This document shows, in pieces, positions 28,387 to 37,257 of a stretch of 64,000 nucleotides of DNA. The position numbers and the translations under genes were made by a program. Source of the stretch: an uncultured Phocaeicola sp. (lineage in GTDB: Bacteria > Bacteroidota > Bacteroidia > Bacteroidales > Bacteroidaceae); contig CALUET010000013.1 of the NCBI GenBank assembly GCA_944319745.1, forward strand, positions 107,303 through 171,302, written 5' to 3'. The notes below the pieces were generated by a model. It was given only the letters and a program-made list of their open reading frames with translations. It was not told the origin of the DNA and ran no database searches. Within the stretch, counting starts at the first letter, position 1, and each line of letters opens with the position of its first letter.

Positions 28387-29436
28387 TCAGTCTATGATGC
28401 CTCCACCAAGCACCACATCTCCCCTGTAAAACACAGCGGCTTGTCCCGGAGCGATGGAGGCAAGAGGCTCATACAGTCTGACGTGCAAACGCCCGTCTTC
28501 GTGTTTCGTCACCATACACCGGTTGGATTGTTTGCGATATCTGATTCGGACTACCACGTCATCGTGCCCGAGAATCTCGGATTCGTCAACAAGATGCCAG
28601 GAAGAAAGAAACATTTCCCGCTGTTCGAGTGCTTCCAAATCCGAGCAAAGAACAATCTTATTTTCCCGCGGAATAATTGACTTCACGAAAAGTTTTTTAT
28701 TAAGATTCAGGCCCAGCCCGCGACGCTGCCCTATTGTATAAAACGGATAGCCTTCATGCTTCCCCAGGCAAACGCCGGCCTCATCGTAAAAGAACCCCGT
28801 TTCTATACGGCCGGCATCCACATGGCGGCGCAGGAAGCTGCGGTAATCCTTCGGACAGAAACAGACGCTGACACTGTTTTTATGCATGGTTGCAGTCCGA
28901 AAGTTGCGCACGGCAGCCAGCTCATCCACCTGTGTTTTCGTCAATCCGCCCAGAGGAAGCATCATACGCCCCACGATATCCTGCCCCAGCCCCCACAGGA
29001 AAAACGACTGATCCTTATCGTGATCGGCCCCGCAGACAACGTGCCAGTAACCATTTACCTGCCTTCTTTGTACATAATGCCCCGTTGCAAGGTAATAAAT
29101 ACCCTGTTCATCTGCCACTTTTTTCAGCAGAGGCCATTTAAACAAATTGTTGCACAGGCTGCAAGGCACAGGCGTTCTGCCCCGCATATATTCATCTATA
29201 AAATAACCGATGATACGTTTACGAAAATCCTCCCGCACGTCATAGACAAGATGAAGCATTCCCATCCGCATACATAACCGGCGTGCATCGTCAATGTATG
29301 CCGTGTTTCCGTCTTTTTCATAAAACCGAAAAGTGATACCAACCACTTCATATCCCGCATCTTTCAGCAGCATTGCCGCCACAGAACTGTCGGTTCCTCC
29401 ACTCATTCCTAAAAGGACCTTGTTATTCAACTCCAT
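28387..29436 (-). CDS. mnmA: tRNA-uridine 2-sulfurtransferase (MnmA paralogue)
   Basis: A 349-residue enzyme. The ATP-pyrophosphatase loop is SGGTDSS at residues 12-18. The first catalytic Cys is C95 in CSLCNNLFKW, aligned with the LCN..IKF region of MnmA, and the second is C192 in SVCFCPKDY. TIGQRRGLG is the central-domain hallmark. It makes 2-thiouridine at tRNA position 34. It differs from textbook MnmA in having a CxxC (92, 95) and a CxC (192, 194), so a metal or Fe-S dependence is possible. Bacteroidota often carry more than one MnmA-like gene. Expression is probably set by the terminated leader at 29475-29550. Confidence 0.88.
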   Translation of the reverse strand: MELNNKVLLGMSGGTDSSVAAMLLKDAGYEVVGITFRFYEKDGNTAYIDDARRLCMRMGMLHLVYDVREDFRKRIIGYFIDEYMRGRTPVPCSLCNNLFKWPLLKKVADEQGIYYLATGHYVQRRQVNGYWHVVCGADHDKDQSFFLWGLGQDIVGRMMLPLGGLTKTQVDELAAVRNFRTATMHKNSVSVCFCPKDYRSFLRRHVDAGRIETGFFYDEAGVCLGKHEGYPFYTIGQRRGLGLNLNKKLFVKSIIPRENKIVLCSDLEALEQREMFLSSWHLVDESEILGHDDVVVRIRYRKQSNRCMVTKHEDGRLHVRLYEPLASIAPGQAAVFYRGDVVLGGGIID

Positions 29437-29474
29437 AAAAACGGTAAAATTTGCTCTTCCACGATAAAAAACAT

Positions 29475-29550
29475 AAAAAAAGGAGTACCGCCGTACTCCA
29501 ACCTTTTAGTAACCTTAAATCTAATACTATGAAAACACATTGCAAATGTA
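29475..29550 (-). ncRNA. Short terminated leader RNA (attenuator or small RNA) upstream of mnmA
   Basis: On the minus strand a TAnnTTTG box (TACATTTG, 29550-29543) is followed by about 60 nt ending in a perfect 7-bp hairpin (29499-29493 with 29488-29482, loop of 4) and seven T residues (29481-29475). This is a complete promoter-transcript-terminator unit lying 39 nt before the mnmA ATG. It may release a small RNA, or act as an attenuator whose read-through gives mnmA mRNA. The stretch between box and hairpin resembles an element I recall from other Bacteroidales genomes, but I could not check that. Confidence 0.55.
29482..29499 (-). terminator. Intrinsic terminator between promoter and mnmA
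   Basis: A perfect 7-bp stem with a CGCC loop on the plus strand (GGCG on the minus strand) and a T7 tract on the minus strand. It would stop most transcripts starting at the 29543-29550 box before they reach mnmA. Confidence 0.8.
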
Positions 29551-29576
29551 CGAACATTTCTTTTAGTTGCAAATAA

Positions 29577-29740
29577 GAGAAGAATAAAATGTCCTGTTTA
29601 TAACATCAATTAATTATTATAGAAACATTTTCACGATTTTCGTAACACAAAAGCATCTTTTTCCGCAAAGGGCGAGATGTTTTCTCCGGCCTCTGCCGAG
29701 CTTTTCCGAAAAGTTTTTTCTCCGTTTTTTATTTTTTCCT
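29577..29740. other. Non-coding part of the mnmA-cysS intergenic region
   Basis: The mnmA-cysS gap spans 338 bp. Its left part holds the leader RNA and its right end the cysS promoter. In this middle stretch I see only AT-rich sequence with several T-runs and no credible ORF. Confidence 0.5.
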
Positions 29741-29748
29741 TATTTTTG
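29741..29748 (+). promoter_or_regulatory. Bacteroidota -7 box for cysS
   Basis: TATTTTTG, an exact TAnnTTTG match, 26 nt before the cysS ATG at 29775. The upstream sequence is T-rich without a clear TTG. Confidence 0.6.
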
Positions 29749-29774
29749 TCGTCAATACTCAAAAAGATTTCATC

Positions 29775-31253
29775 ATGGAACATAAACTAACCATCTACAA
29801 TACGCTAACCCGCAAAAAGGAACTTTTCGTTCCTCTGCATGAACCACACGTAGGAATGTATGTATGCGGGCCTACGGTATATGGAGATGCTCACCTGGGA
29901 CATGCACGCCCGGCCATAACTTTCGACATATTATTCCGCTATCTTACGCACCTGGGCTACAAAGTTCGTTACGTAAGAAACATTACAGATGTGGGACACC
30001 TGGAGAACGATGCAGACGAAGGCGAAGACAAAATAGCCAAAAAAGCCCGGCTGGAGCAACTGGAACCGATGGAAGTGGTTCAATATTACCTGAACCGCTA
30101 CCATAAAGCCATGGATGCGTTAAACGTTTTGCCGCCAAGCATCGAACCGCACGCTTCGGGGCACATCATAGAACAAATCCGTCTTGTAGAAGAAATACTG
30201 AAGAACGGCTACGCATACGTCAGCAACGGTTCGGTTTATTTCGACGTTCCCAAATACAACAAGGACCATCATTACGGAGTATTGTCGGGCAGAAACCTGG
30301 ATGATGTTATCAATACAACAAGGGAACTCGACGGGCAAGAGGAGAAACACAACCCCGTAGACTTTGCACTTTGGAAGCGCGCTCAACCCGAACATATCAT
30401 GCGTTGGCCTTCACCTTGGAGCAATGGTTTCCCGGGATGGCACTGCGAATGTACCGCAATGGGCCGTAAATATCTGGGAGAGACCTTCGACATTCACGGA
30501 GGAGGCATGGATCTTATTTTCCCGCATCACGAGTGTGAGATAGCACAAAGCGTAGCTTCTCAAGGACACGACATGGTGCATTACTGGATGCATAACAATA
30601 TGATTACCATCAACGGACAGAAAATGGGAAAATCGCTGGGGAATTTCATCACACTGAACGAATTCTTCACAGGAAATCATGAGTTGCTTTCACAAGCATA
30701 CTCTCCGATGACCGTCCGTTTCTTTATACTTCAAGCGCATTACCGCAGCACGGTTGACTTCAGCAACGACGCCCTTCAGGCTGCAGAAAAAGGTTTGGAG
30801 CGTCTGTTGGAAGGCATAAAGAACTTAGACCGCATCGTTCCGTCGGAGAAAACAACCGGAATCAAGCCGGAAGGTCTGAGGGAACATTGCTACGAAGCCA
30901 TGAACGATGACTTGAACACACCGATAGTCATCTCACATTTGTTCGATGCCATCCGAATGATTAATACCCTTGTCGACAAAAAGGCAACGATAAGTTCTGA
31001 TGACCTGAACGAGTTGAAAGAGGTGTTCCATCTGTTTGCTTTCGACATATTGGGCCTGAAAACCGAAGCAGAGAACAACGCGGCCCGCGAAGAAGCATTC
31101 GGCAAGGCTGTAGACATGCTGCTGGAAGAACGCAACAAGGCCAAGGCAAATAAAGACTGGGCCACCAGCGACAAGATAAGAGACAACCTTTCTGCCTTGG
31201 GTTTCGAGATAAAAGATACGAAAGACGGCTCCACATGGCGCCTGAACAAATAA
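29775..31253 (+). CDS. cysS: Cysteinyl-tRNA synthetase
   Basis: A 492-residue class I aminoacyl-tRNA synthetase of normal length. The zinc ligand C31 is in [10 protein letters not shown], the HIGH motif is HLGH at residues 40-43 and the KMSKS motif is KMGKS near 283-287. The zinc ligands in GWHCECTAM and FPHHECE are also present. It charges tRNA-Cys in the cytoplasm. The gene is monocistronic with its own promoter and a strong terminator after it. Confidence 0.97.
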   Translation: MEHKLTIYNTLTRKKELFVPLHEPHVGMYVCGPTVYGDAHLGHARPAITFDILFRYLTHLGYKVRYVRNITDVGHLENDADEGEDKIAKKARLEQLEPMEVVQYYLNRYHKAMDALNVLPPSIEPHASGHIIEQIRLVEEILKNGYAYVSNGSVYFDVPKYNKDHHYGVLSGRNLDDVINTTRELDGQEEKHNPVDFALWKRAQPEHIMRWPSPWSNGFPGWHCECTAMGRKYLGETFDIHGGGMDLIFPHHECEIAQSVASQGHDMVHYWMHNNMITINGQKMGKSLGNFITLNEFFTGNHELLSQAYSPMTVRFFILQAHYRSTVDFSNDALQAAEKGLERLLEGIKNLDRIVPSEKTTGIKPEGLREHCYEAMNDDLNTPIVISHLFDAIRMINTLVDKKATISSDDLNELKEVFHLFAFDILGLKTEAENNAAREEAFGKAVDMLLEERNKAKANKDWATSDKIRDNLSALGFEIKDTKDGSTWRLNK

Positions 31254-31298
31254 GTAGTTTTTGAAAAGAGCACAGGTACTTTTCTTTAAAACAATATG

Positions 31299-31338
31299 AA
31301 AAATCCCCGCAAAGACCGAATGCTTTGCGGGGATTTTT
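31299..31338. terminator. Bidirectional terminator between cysS and the efflux operon
   Basis: A perfect 16-bp inverted repeat (31299-31314 with 31323-31338) with an 8-nt loop. Both arms end in five A or T, so it works in both directions for the converging genes. Confidence 0.9.
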
Positions 31339-31378
31339 CGTTTTCTTCCATGCGAAAAATGACGAGGATTTGAGAACA

Positions 31379-32662
31379 TCACCGGCCCGTAGCCTGCAGA
31401 TACTCGCGTTTCTTCACCTCATACTGCACATACGATTCCACATACTGGTCGCGACTTTGCTGAAAAAGACTCTGAGCTTCCAGCAAATCGCTCATCGTAC
31501 ACGTACCGGCATGATAATAATCTGTCTGCAGACGAAGGTTTTCTTTTGCCTGTTCAATGGATTCTATTGCTATCTCTACCTGCTTGTATGCATCGGTCAA
31601 TGCGTTCCATGTGTTCTGCATACGGATAACAAGCATCTCACTTTGGTCGGCAAATTGGTTCTCCGCACTGCGCATTTGTAATTTTTGTTTCTTCATGTCA
31701 TGCGTTCCGCCCCACCATTCGGAAAGAGGGACGCTGACCGTTGCAAAACCTATCCAGAACGGATGGTCATGATCCATTAGGTTATCGTACATATAGCCGC
31801 CGCCCAATGCAACAGAAGGCAGGTTCTTTCCCAAAGACATTTTATATTGCAGATGAGTAGCATCCACATTCTTTTGCAGCAAATTATACTCGTTTGTAGC
31901 AGGAAGAGCCGTTTCCGGAGCACAATAAAGCCCGTCCGGCTGCTCGGGAGTCCCTCCGTTTATATTTAAAGAAACGTCTATGCTGTCTGAAGCATGCCCA
32001 ATATATTGTGCCAACAAGCTGAACGACTCGGAAAGAGCATTCCTTACAGAGATCTGATTACGGCGCGTCTCGTTCTTGCGAAGCTGCACCTGCAACAAAT
32101 CATTCCGGTTTGTCACACCGGCAAGCACGGCAGCTTCCACATCTTTATAGATGCTGTTCAGTTGCTCTTCTACCGTTGAAATCGTTTTAAGTTTCTCTTT
32201 CAGCATTACCACTCGCCAGAAATATTGCTCGGTTGTAAGCCTTACTTCATTCTCCAACTGCTGACGTTGCAAGCGACTCACCTCCACGTTTACCTTGGCC
32301 AACTTGTTTCCGTGCACTATCTGCCCTCCGGTAAAAAGAGGAAGCGTAGCGGAGATTCCTCCCATTATTCCGTTTTTCATCAAAGAAACTCCGCTTCCCA
32401 AGCCAAGATCCATCTGCAAAAGTCCTTTATTGGCTATAAATCCTCCTCCGGAAGCACTGACAGAAGGAAAGTAATTTGTGAAGGCCTGCTGCTTTTCATG
32501 CCGGGCAATTGCAAGGTCATTATCGGCATTCTTTATGCGAACATTGTTTTGAAGTGCTTCGTTTATGCACTCATCCAATGTATAAGAACGTTGAGCAAAC
32601 AAGTGTACGCTTGCCATCATTCCCAAACCGATAAGGAAAATCTGTTTCGTATAACGTTTCAT
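31379..32662 (-). CDS. TolC-family outer membrane efflux protein
   Basis: A 427-residue protein with a signal peptide (MKRYTKQIFLIGLGMMASV to LFAQ) and two long helical repeats with the TolC/OEP pattern, beginning YTLDECINEALQNNVRIKNA. It should form the outer membrane channel and periplasmic tunnel of the RND pump encoded just upstream; 42 bp separate it from the permease gene. It is the last gene of the three-gene operon and ends near a shared terminator. Confidence 0.9.
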   Translation of the reverse strand: MKRYTKQIFLIGLGMMASVHLFAQRSYTLDECINEALQNNVRIKNADNDLAIARHEKQQAFTNYFPSVSASGGGFIANKGLLQMDLGLGSGVSLMKNGIMGGISATLPLFTGGQIVHGNKLAKVNVEVSRLQRQQLENEVRLTTEQYFWRVVMLKEKLKTISTVEEQLNSIYKDVEAAVLAGVTNRNDLLQVQLRKNETRRNQISVRNALSESFSLLAQYIGHASDSIDVSLNINGGTPEQPDGLYCAPETALPATNEYNLLQKNVDATHLQYKMSLGKNLPSVALGGGYMYDNLMDHDHPFWIGFATVSVPLSEWWGGTHDMKKQKLQMRSAENQFADQSEMLVIRMQNTWNALTDAYKQVEIAIESIEQAKENLRLQTDYYHAGTCTMSDLLEAQSLFQQSRDQYVESYVQYEVKKREYLQATGR

Positions 32663-32704
32663 ATTTTTTTATCTATTCTATATTCATTTAATCTGTTCAC
32701 CGTA

Positions 32705-35700
32705 TTATTGCTGTTCCAACAGGATTATTCTCTCACGTTTCTTCGAGGAATTGCGGTATGCAATCAGATATGCCGCCGGAAGTACCGTCAGAATAAATAC
32801 CATTGTTATCAATGTTCCATAACAAATCACAGCTCCCATTGGCATCCACAAGCTGCTCTTTCCCAAAATCATGGGGACAACTCCCATAGAGGCGGCGGCC
32901 GACGTCAGGAAAATCGGGCGCATACGTCGCTGTGCAGAGTGATAAATTGCATCAGAAGCCGACATGTTTTCTGTAACTCTCAGCTCCTCTGCGTAATCAA
33001 TCATAATAATTCCGTTACGAACAATGATACCCATCAGACTGACGATGCCGAGCACACTGGTAATACTAAAGTTCACATTCTGCAACAGAATGCCAACCGC
33101 TGCTCCAAATACGCAAAGAAACATACTGCTAAAAATCAGTGTCGCAGTGCTTATTTTACGGAAATGCATGATGAGGATGAAGAAAATGATGGCAGAAGCA
33201 ATCACCAAACCTCCTATAATCGGAGGGAAATATTCTCCACTGGTCTCCAGCTCTCCACCGTAGCTCAGTGTTACTCCCGGTGATAACTTGTAATCTTTCA
33301 ACTTATCCTTCACAAGAGAGGTTACACTCACGGCGTTTTCTCCACGCTGCAGTTCGCCTTGTACCGTAATGGTGAACACACCGTTTCTACGACCTATCTG
33401 CCCGTCCTTCCACACCGGAACTACATCGGCAACCTGCCTTAACGGGACATTTGACAAGCCTCCGGCCACCGGAATCAACTCATCCTTTACTTCCGATAAA
33501 GATGCTCTGTCGGCCTTTTCCCCCTTCAGTACCACCGGAATGTTATAATCTCCTTCCCAAACATCGGCAACAGACAGGCCGTTTCCGTAACGCATGGCCA
33601 ATGTTGTTTCCACACCAAGATTATTAATACCCAAACGGGCGGCCTCATCTTCCCGTAAAATTACCATTGAAGCCAATTGAGGCTCGGTAAAATCGGTGTG
33701 AACCAATGCGAGTTCCGGCATATTTCTTAACAAAGAAAGTATCTCATTCGCGTCGTGTTTTATCGCATTCAGGCTGTCTCCGCTCAAACGGATCTCCACT
33801 GGATAGACAGCTTCACTATAACTTAGCTGCTTAAACCGCACGCGTGCTTCCGGAAAGTAATCGCTATACCGGGGAGCATATTCGTTTAATAACTCTTCTG
33901 TTTCCTCATTTCCTACCGTGTTGACGATGAACTGCGCGTAATTTGTCCCGGGAATCTGCGGAGCATAACTGGTTTGGAAACGCGGAGAGGCACAACCTTT
34001 GAACGAAGCGATGCTGACCACCCGCTTATCTTGACGAAGAATATGCTCCAGACTATCGGCAACCGCACTTGTATGCGCCACGTCCGTCCCCGTCGGAAGA
34101 TATATTTCCACTGCAAACTGATTGCGGTCGGCATTAGGCAACAACTGCTGAGGCAATTTAACCATTAGCGCTCCTCCCACCACAACAAAGAACAATCCGA
34201 TACCGATAGTTACCTTTGGGTGAGCAAAACACCTGTCGAGTAGCCAGTTATAATACCGTTGCAACATGTCAAGAAACGAGAAGTTCTTCTTTCCGCTTCC
34301 TGTTTTATCCATCGGTTTCCGGATAAACCAGAACTGCATGAAGGGCACCAACATCGTTGCCACCAGCAATGATACGAACAAAACGATGGATACTCCCCAA
34401 GGAAAGCTCTGCACAAATTCGTTAATCATACCCGTTGTTGTCATTAAAAACGGGAAGAAAGTGATGCTGATGGCCAGCGTCGCTGAAAAAATCGACTTGG
34501 AGAAATGCAGCGTACTTTGAATTGCTGCGTGCCAACGCGACATTCCTTCACCCAGTTTTTCCAGATAACTGTCTATAATCACGATGGAGTTGTCGACAAT
34601 CATTCCCAGGGTTACGATCAACGCAGCCAGGGTTACCGTGTTCAACTCTATGTCGAAAGCATAAAACAGTCCCAATGAAATGAATATCGTAATGGGAATT
34701 GTGGAAGCTGCCACCATGGCAACCCGCAACGGAAGAAGCAATACGACAACTATAATTACCGCACAAATCGCAATAAGCAATTCGCGCAAGAAGTTATAAA
34801 CACTGTCGGATACAACCTGACTCTGGTCGGTAATCCGGAAAATCGTGACGTCTTCGGGCAACTCTTTCTGAAAGGCAGCCAGCACTTCATCGATGTCTTC
34901 TCCCATCTTCACGATGTTCTGTCCTTTTTTCATTTCCACCGAAAGCAACAAACATTTACGCCCATTATTGGTGATATAGCTATCGGTCAACGGATATTCC
35001 TTGACTACCCGCGCCACATCCTTCAATCGGACGATATTTCCTTGCGCATCGGCATAGACAATCTGTTGCTGGACATCGAACACGGAATTCAATGATTTGG
35101 CGACATAAACGGGAACAATCTGTTCTCCCGTCCTCACCTTTCCTCCAGAAGTGGCAAATCCTTTCTGCAAAAGAGAAGCAGCAAGTGTTTGCTCGCTCAG
35201 CCCGTATTCCGATAAACGTTCGTTGTCCAAATAAACAGAAATCTGTTCTTTCTGCAATCCCGATGTCGTCATTCGTCCCACACTCGGGATACGACGCAGC
35301 CTATCCTGCAAGGCATCCATATAATCGTCCAGCTCGCGATAAGTCTTATCCCGGCTTTCCAGCGTGATAAGCAGGGCAGAAGTATCTCCAAAGTCGTCCA
35401 TCACTTTCAAAGCCAATACGTTTGAAGGAAGCTGAGCCTTGAAGTCGGATATGCCATGCTTGAATTTGCTCCAAAATTCATCCTTGTTGTTTACCTCATC
35501 ATTCAACTGCACCTGGACGTAAACAATACCGTCTCTACTCTTCGAGAAAGTTTTCTCCTTCCTCACTTCCTTATAGGTAAATATATATTCTTCCAATGGT
35601 TTCGTAACCTGTTCCACCATCTCTTCTGCCGTGTTTCCCGGTGCTACCGCCACTACAATGCCTTGACGGATGGTAAAGTCGGGGAACTCGTTCTTACGCA

Positions 35701-35815
35701 TCTCCGGCAAACTGTATATGCCAAAGGCAACCAGGCAGGCAACCGCCAGAATAACTATCTGCCGATAATGCATTGCCCATTCCACAAAGCTGCGTCTTTC
35801 CTTATTGTTTTCCAT
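32705..35815 (-). CDS. RND-family efflux permease (AcrB-like)
   Basis: A 1036-residue inner membrane permease with the duplicated RND layout: one helix, a large periplasmic loop, six helices, repeated once. The N-terminal RNEFPDF and the TM4 segment GMIVDNSIVIID, with the acidic residues of the proton relay, are visible. The second half has the parallel GIIVRNGIIMIDYAEELR. It should drive proton-coupled export of drugs, bile acids or other amphiphiles. It lies between adaptor and outer membrane genes (spacing 18 and 42 bp). The substrate is not readable; heavy-metal specific methionines are not obvious. Confidence 0.92.
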   Translation of the reverse strand: MENNKERRSFVEWAMHYRQIVILAVACLVAFGIYSLPEMRKNEFPDFTIRQGIVVAVAPGNTAEEMVEQVTKPLEEYIFTYKEVRKEKTFSKSRDGIVYVQVQLNDEVNNKDEFWSKFKHGISDFKAQLPSNVLALKVMDDFGDTSALLITLESRDKTYRELDDYMDALQDRLRRIPSVGRMTTSGLQKEQISVYLDNERLSEYGLSEQTLAASLLQKGFATSGGKVRTGEQIVPVYVAKSLNSVFDVQQQIVYADAQGNIVRLKDVARVVKEYPLTDSYITNNGRKCLLLSVEMKKGQNIVKMGEDIDEVLAAFQKELPEDVTIFRITDQSQVVSDSVYNFLRELLIAICAVIIVVVLLLPLRVAMVAASTIPITIFISLGLFYAFDIELNTVTLAALIVTLGMIVDNSIVIIDSYLEKLGEGMSRWHAAIQSTLHFSKSIFSATLAISITFFPFLMTTTGMINEFVQSFPWGVSIVLFVSLLVATMLVPFMQFWFIRKPMDKTGSGKKNFSFLDMLQRYYNWLLDRCFAHPKVTIGIGLFFVVVGGALMVKLPQQLLPNADRNQFAVEIYLPTGTDVAHTSAVADSLEHILRQDKRVVSIASFKGCASPRFQTSYAPQIPGTNYAQFIVNTVGNEETEELLNEYAPRYSDYFPEARVRFKQLSYSEAVYPVEIRLSGDSLNAIKHDANEILSLLRNMPELALVHTDFTEPQLASMVILREDEAARLGINNLGVETTLAMRYGNGLSVADVWEGDYNIPVVLKGEKADRASLSEVKDELIPVAGGLSNVPLRQVADVVPVWKDGQIGRRNGVFTITVQGELQRGENAVSVTSLVKDKLKDYKLSPGVTLSYGGELETSGEYFPPIIGGLVIASAIIFFILIMHFRKISTATLIFSSMFLCVFGAAVGILLQNVNFSITSVLGIVSLMGIIVRNGIIMIDYAEELRVTENMSASDAIYHSAQRRMRPIFLTSAAASMGVVPMILGKSSLWMPMGAVICYGTLITMVFILTVLPAAYLIAYRNSSKKRERIILLEQQ

Positions 35816-35833
35816 TTTTCCTGTATCTTTTCT

Positions 35834-36859
35834 TTAAAACATTAGCGGAGTCCCTTCACAGACTTTTTGCCGCCCTTCCACTATGATTCTTTCTCCTTCC
35901 CGTAGTCCGGACAGTATCACGATGCCGTCTGCCGTAAACTGCCCGCACCGGACTATCCGTTTAACGGCCTTTCCCGACTCTTCCAACCACACAAAATAAT
36001 TGTTATCCTCGTCCAATTGCACCACACTTACCGGAATAACAGGAGAAACGGTTTCCGACTTTTCCGACACAATATCTACTTCCGCCACCATACCGGGCAT
36101 TAAATTTTGCACAGAACCTTCCACGCGTATCTTCACATCATAGGAACGAGAAAGCGGATTGGCCACGATGCCTTTCTCAATCACCGTGCCCGTAAACATC
36201 CGATCGCCCAGAGCCGGTACGGCAATTTCGGCTTTCTCTCCCACTGAGACCGATGCAATTTCCGTTTCCGGAACGGCTATTTTCACTTTCAGCAACGAAG
36301 CCGTAACCAGCTTTGCTACCGTCATTCCCGGCATAACATTTTGGCCTATCTCGATATTTTTCTGCGAAATCACACCACTATATGGCGCATACAGTTTGGA
36401 ATCTTCCAGGTTTTTCCCGGCTATTTCCTCCAAGGAACGGGCCTGTTCAAGCTTGCTTTGCACTTCAACCCACTGTATTTCCGGCAAACTTCCCTTATCG
36501 TGCAACTCTTTCATTCGGCGATAAGCATCTTCAGCCTGCGCCAAAGAGGCTTTGGCCGCCTTGTAACTGCTCTGCAAAGATGCGGGATCTAACGTGGCAA
36601 GCAGCTGTCCGCCGGCAACGTGCTGCCCCACGTTCATCTGCAAAGTCTTCACCGTTCCCGAAACGGAAAAGCTAAGAGCTATTCCATTTTCCTCCTCTAC
36701 TGTTCCGGAATAATTGCCTATGTTCATATATTCGCCTGCCTCAACAGTCATCAACTTGACCTTAACCGGACAAGGTTTTTCCGACTGTTCCACCGAACCT
36801 TGACATCCTCCCACCAATACGGCGAGAACCATTGTCACTGCCAAATAATTCTTTTTCAT
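35834..36859 (-). CDS. RND efflux periplasmic adaptor lipoprotein
   Basis: A 341-residue membrane-fusion protein. The start at 36859 (MKKNYLAVTMVLAVLVGG) gives a lipoprotein signal with lipobox LVGGC and acylated C19; a longer frame to 36976 has no such signal. The segments LQMNVGQHVAGGQLLATLD and YAPYSGVISQKNIEIGQNV are the two lipoyl half-motifs, separated by a helical hairpin. It bridges the RND permease and the TolC-like channel. It is the first gene of the operon, divergent from an AraC regulator that is the likely controller. Confidence 0.92.
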   Translation of the reverse strand: MKKNYLAVTMVLAVLVGGCQGSVEQSEKPCPVKVKLMTVEAGEYMNIGNYSGTVEEENGIALSFSVSGTVKTLQMNVGQHVAGGQLLATLDPASLQSSYKAAKASLAQAEDAYRRMKELHDKGSLPEIQWVEVQSKLEQARSLEEIAGKNLEDSKLYAPYSGVISQKNIEIGQNVMPGMTVAKLVTASLLKVKIAVPETEIASVSVGEKAEIAVPALGDRMFTGTVIEKGIVANPLSRSYDVKIRVEGSVQNLMPGMVAEVDIVSEKSETVSPVIPVSVVQLDEDNNYFVWLEESGKAVKRIVRCGQFTADGIVILSGLREGERIIVEGRQKVCEGTPLMF

Positions 36860-36921
36860 ATTGTTTCGTTTCTTTTTAATTATCCTTTTGCCTTTTCTGC
36901 AAAAGAACGATGTTTTATCCA

Positions 36922-36957
36922 ATGGAATACTATTTATTTTTCCATAAAAGTTTCCAT
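36922..36957. promoter_or_regulatory. Possible operator: repeated TTCCAT half-sites
   Basis: TTCCAT occurs at 36940-36945 and 36952-36957 as a direct repeat 12 bp apart, and inverted (ATGGAA) at 36922-36927. They lie 63-98 bp upstream of the adaptor start. AraC-family regulators usually bind direct repeats near promoters, so this could be the binding site of the divergent regulator. This is an inference from spacing only. Confidence 0.3.
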
Positions 36958-37257
36958 TTTTACGTCTCACATTCAAAATAATACATAAAGAACATTAATA
37001 TCACCTTTCAAGCAACTTATCTTTAATAAATTCATTCTTAATTTGCAAGCAGTGAATCCAAGAAGGACAAAAACAAAGAGAAAAATAGAACAATATCAAA
37101 GAAAACAAAACATAAATCCCGAAAAACAAAAGGACATTCCAAACAAAACATCCCAAGGTTTTCCTAAAAAAGCACAATGTTTTTATGGAAAGAATTGCAT
37201 ATATAGCCATCTTCATATAATAAAAACGACCAAAACAACACTAAATACACACAAATT
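36958..37257. other. A-rich intergenic region between the efflux operon and its regulator
   Basis: About 300 bp with strong strand bias: the plus strand from about 37000 is very rich in A and poor in T. I see no exact TAnnTTTG box; TTAATTTG near 37029-37037 has one mismatch and could start the regulator transcript, with a leader of more than 200 nt. Small ORFs on both strands look like by-products of the base bias. Confidence 0.4.

Noticed and set aside
29529-29576. A 15-codon plus-strand ORF (MKTHCKCTNISFSCK) between mnmA and cysS, possible leader peptide
   Set aside because: It lies on the strand opposite to a complete promoter-RNA-terminator unit and has no ribosome-binding site or promoter of its own; the minus-strand leader explains the sequence better.
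32225-33283. A 352-residue plus-strand ORF across the efflux genes
   Set aside because: Antisense to the TolC-like and RND genes, which carry clear family motifs; the translation is Cys/His/Ser-rich and matches nothing.
37001-37216. A 71-residue hydrophobic minus-strand ORF in the gap before the AraC gene
   Set aside because: The region is extremely A-rich on the plus strand, which by itself yields Phe/Leu/Tyr-rich minus-strand translations. No ribosome-binding site is seen.
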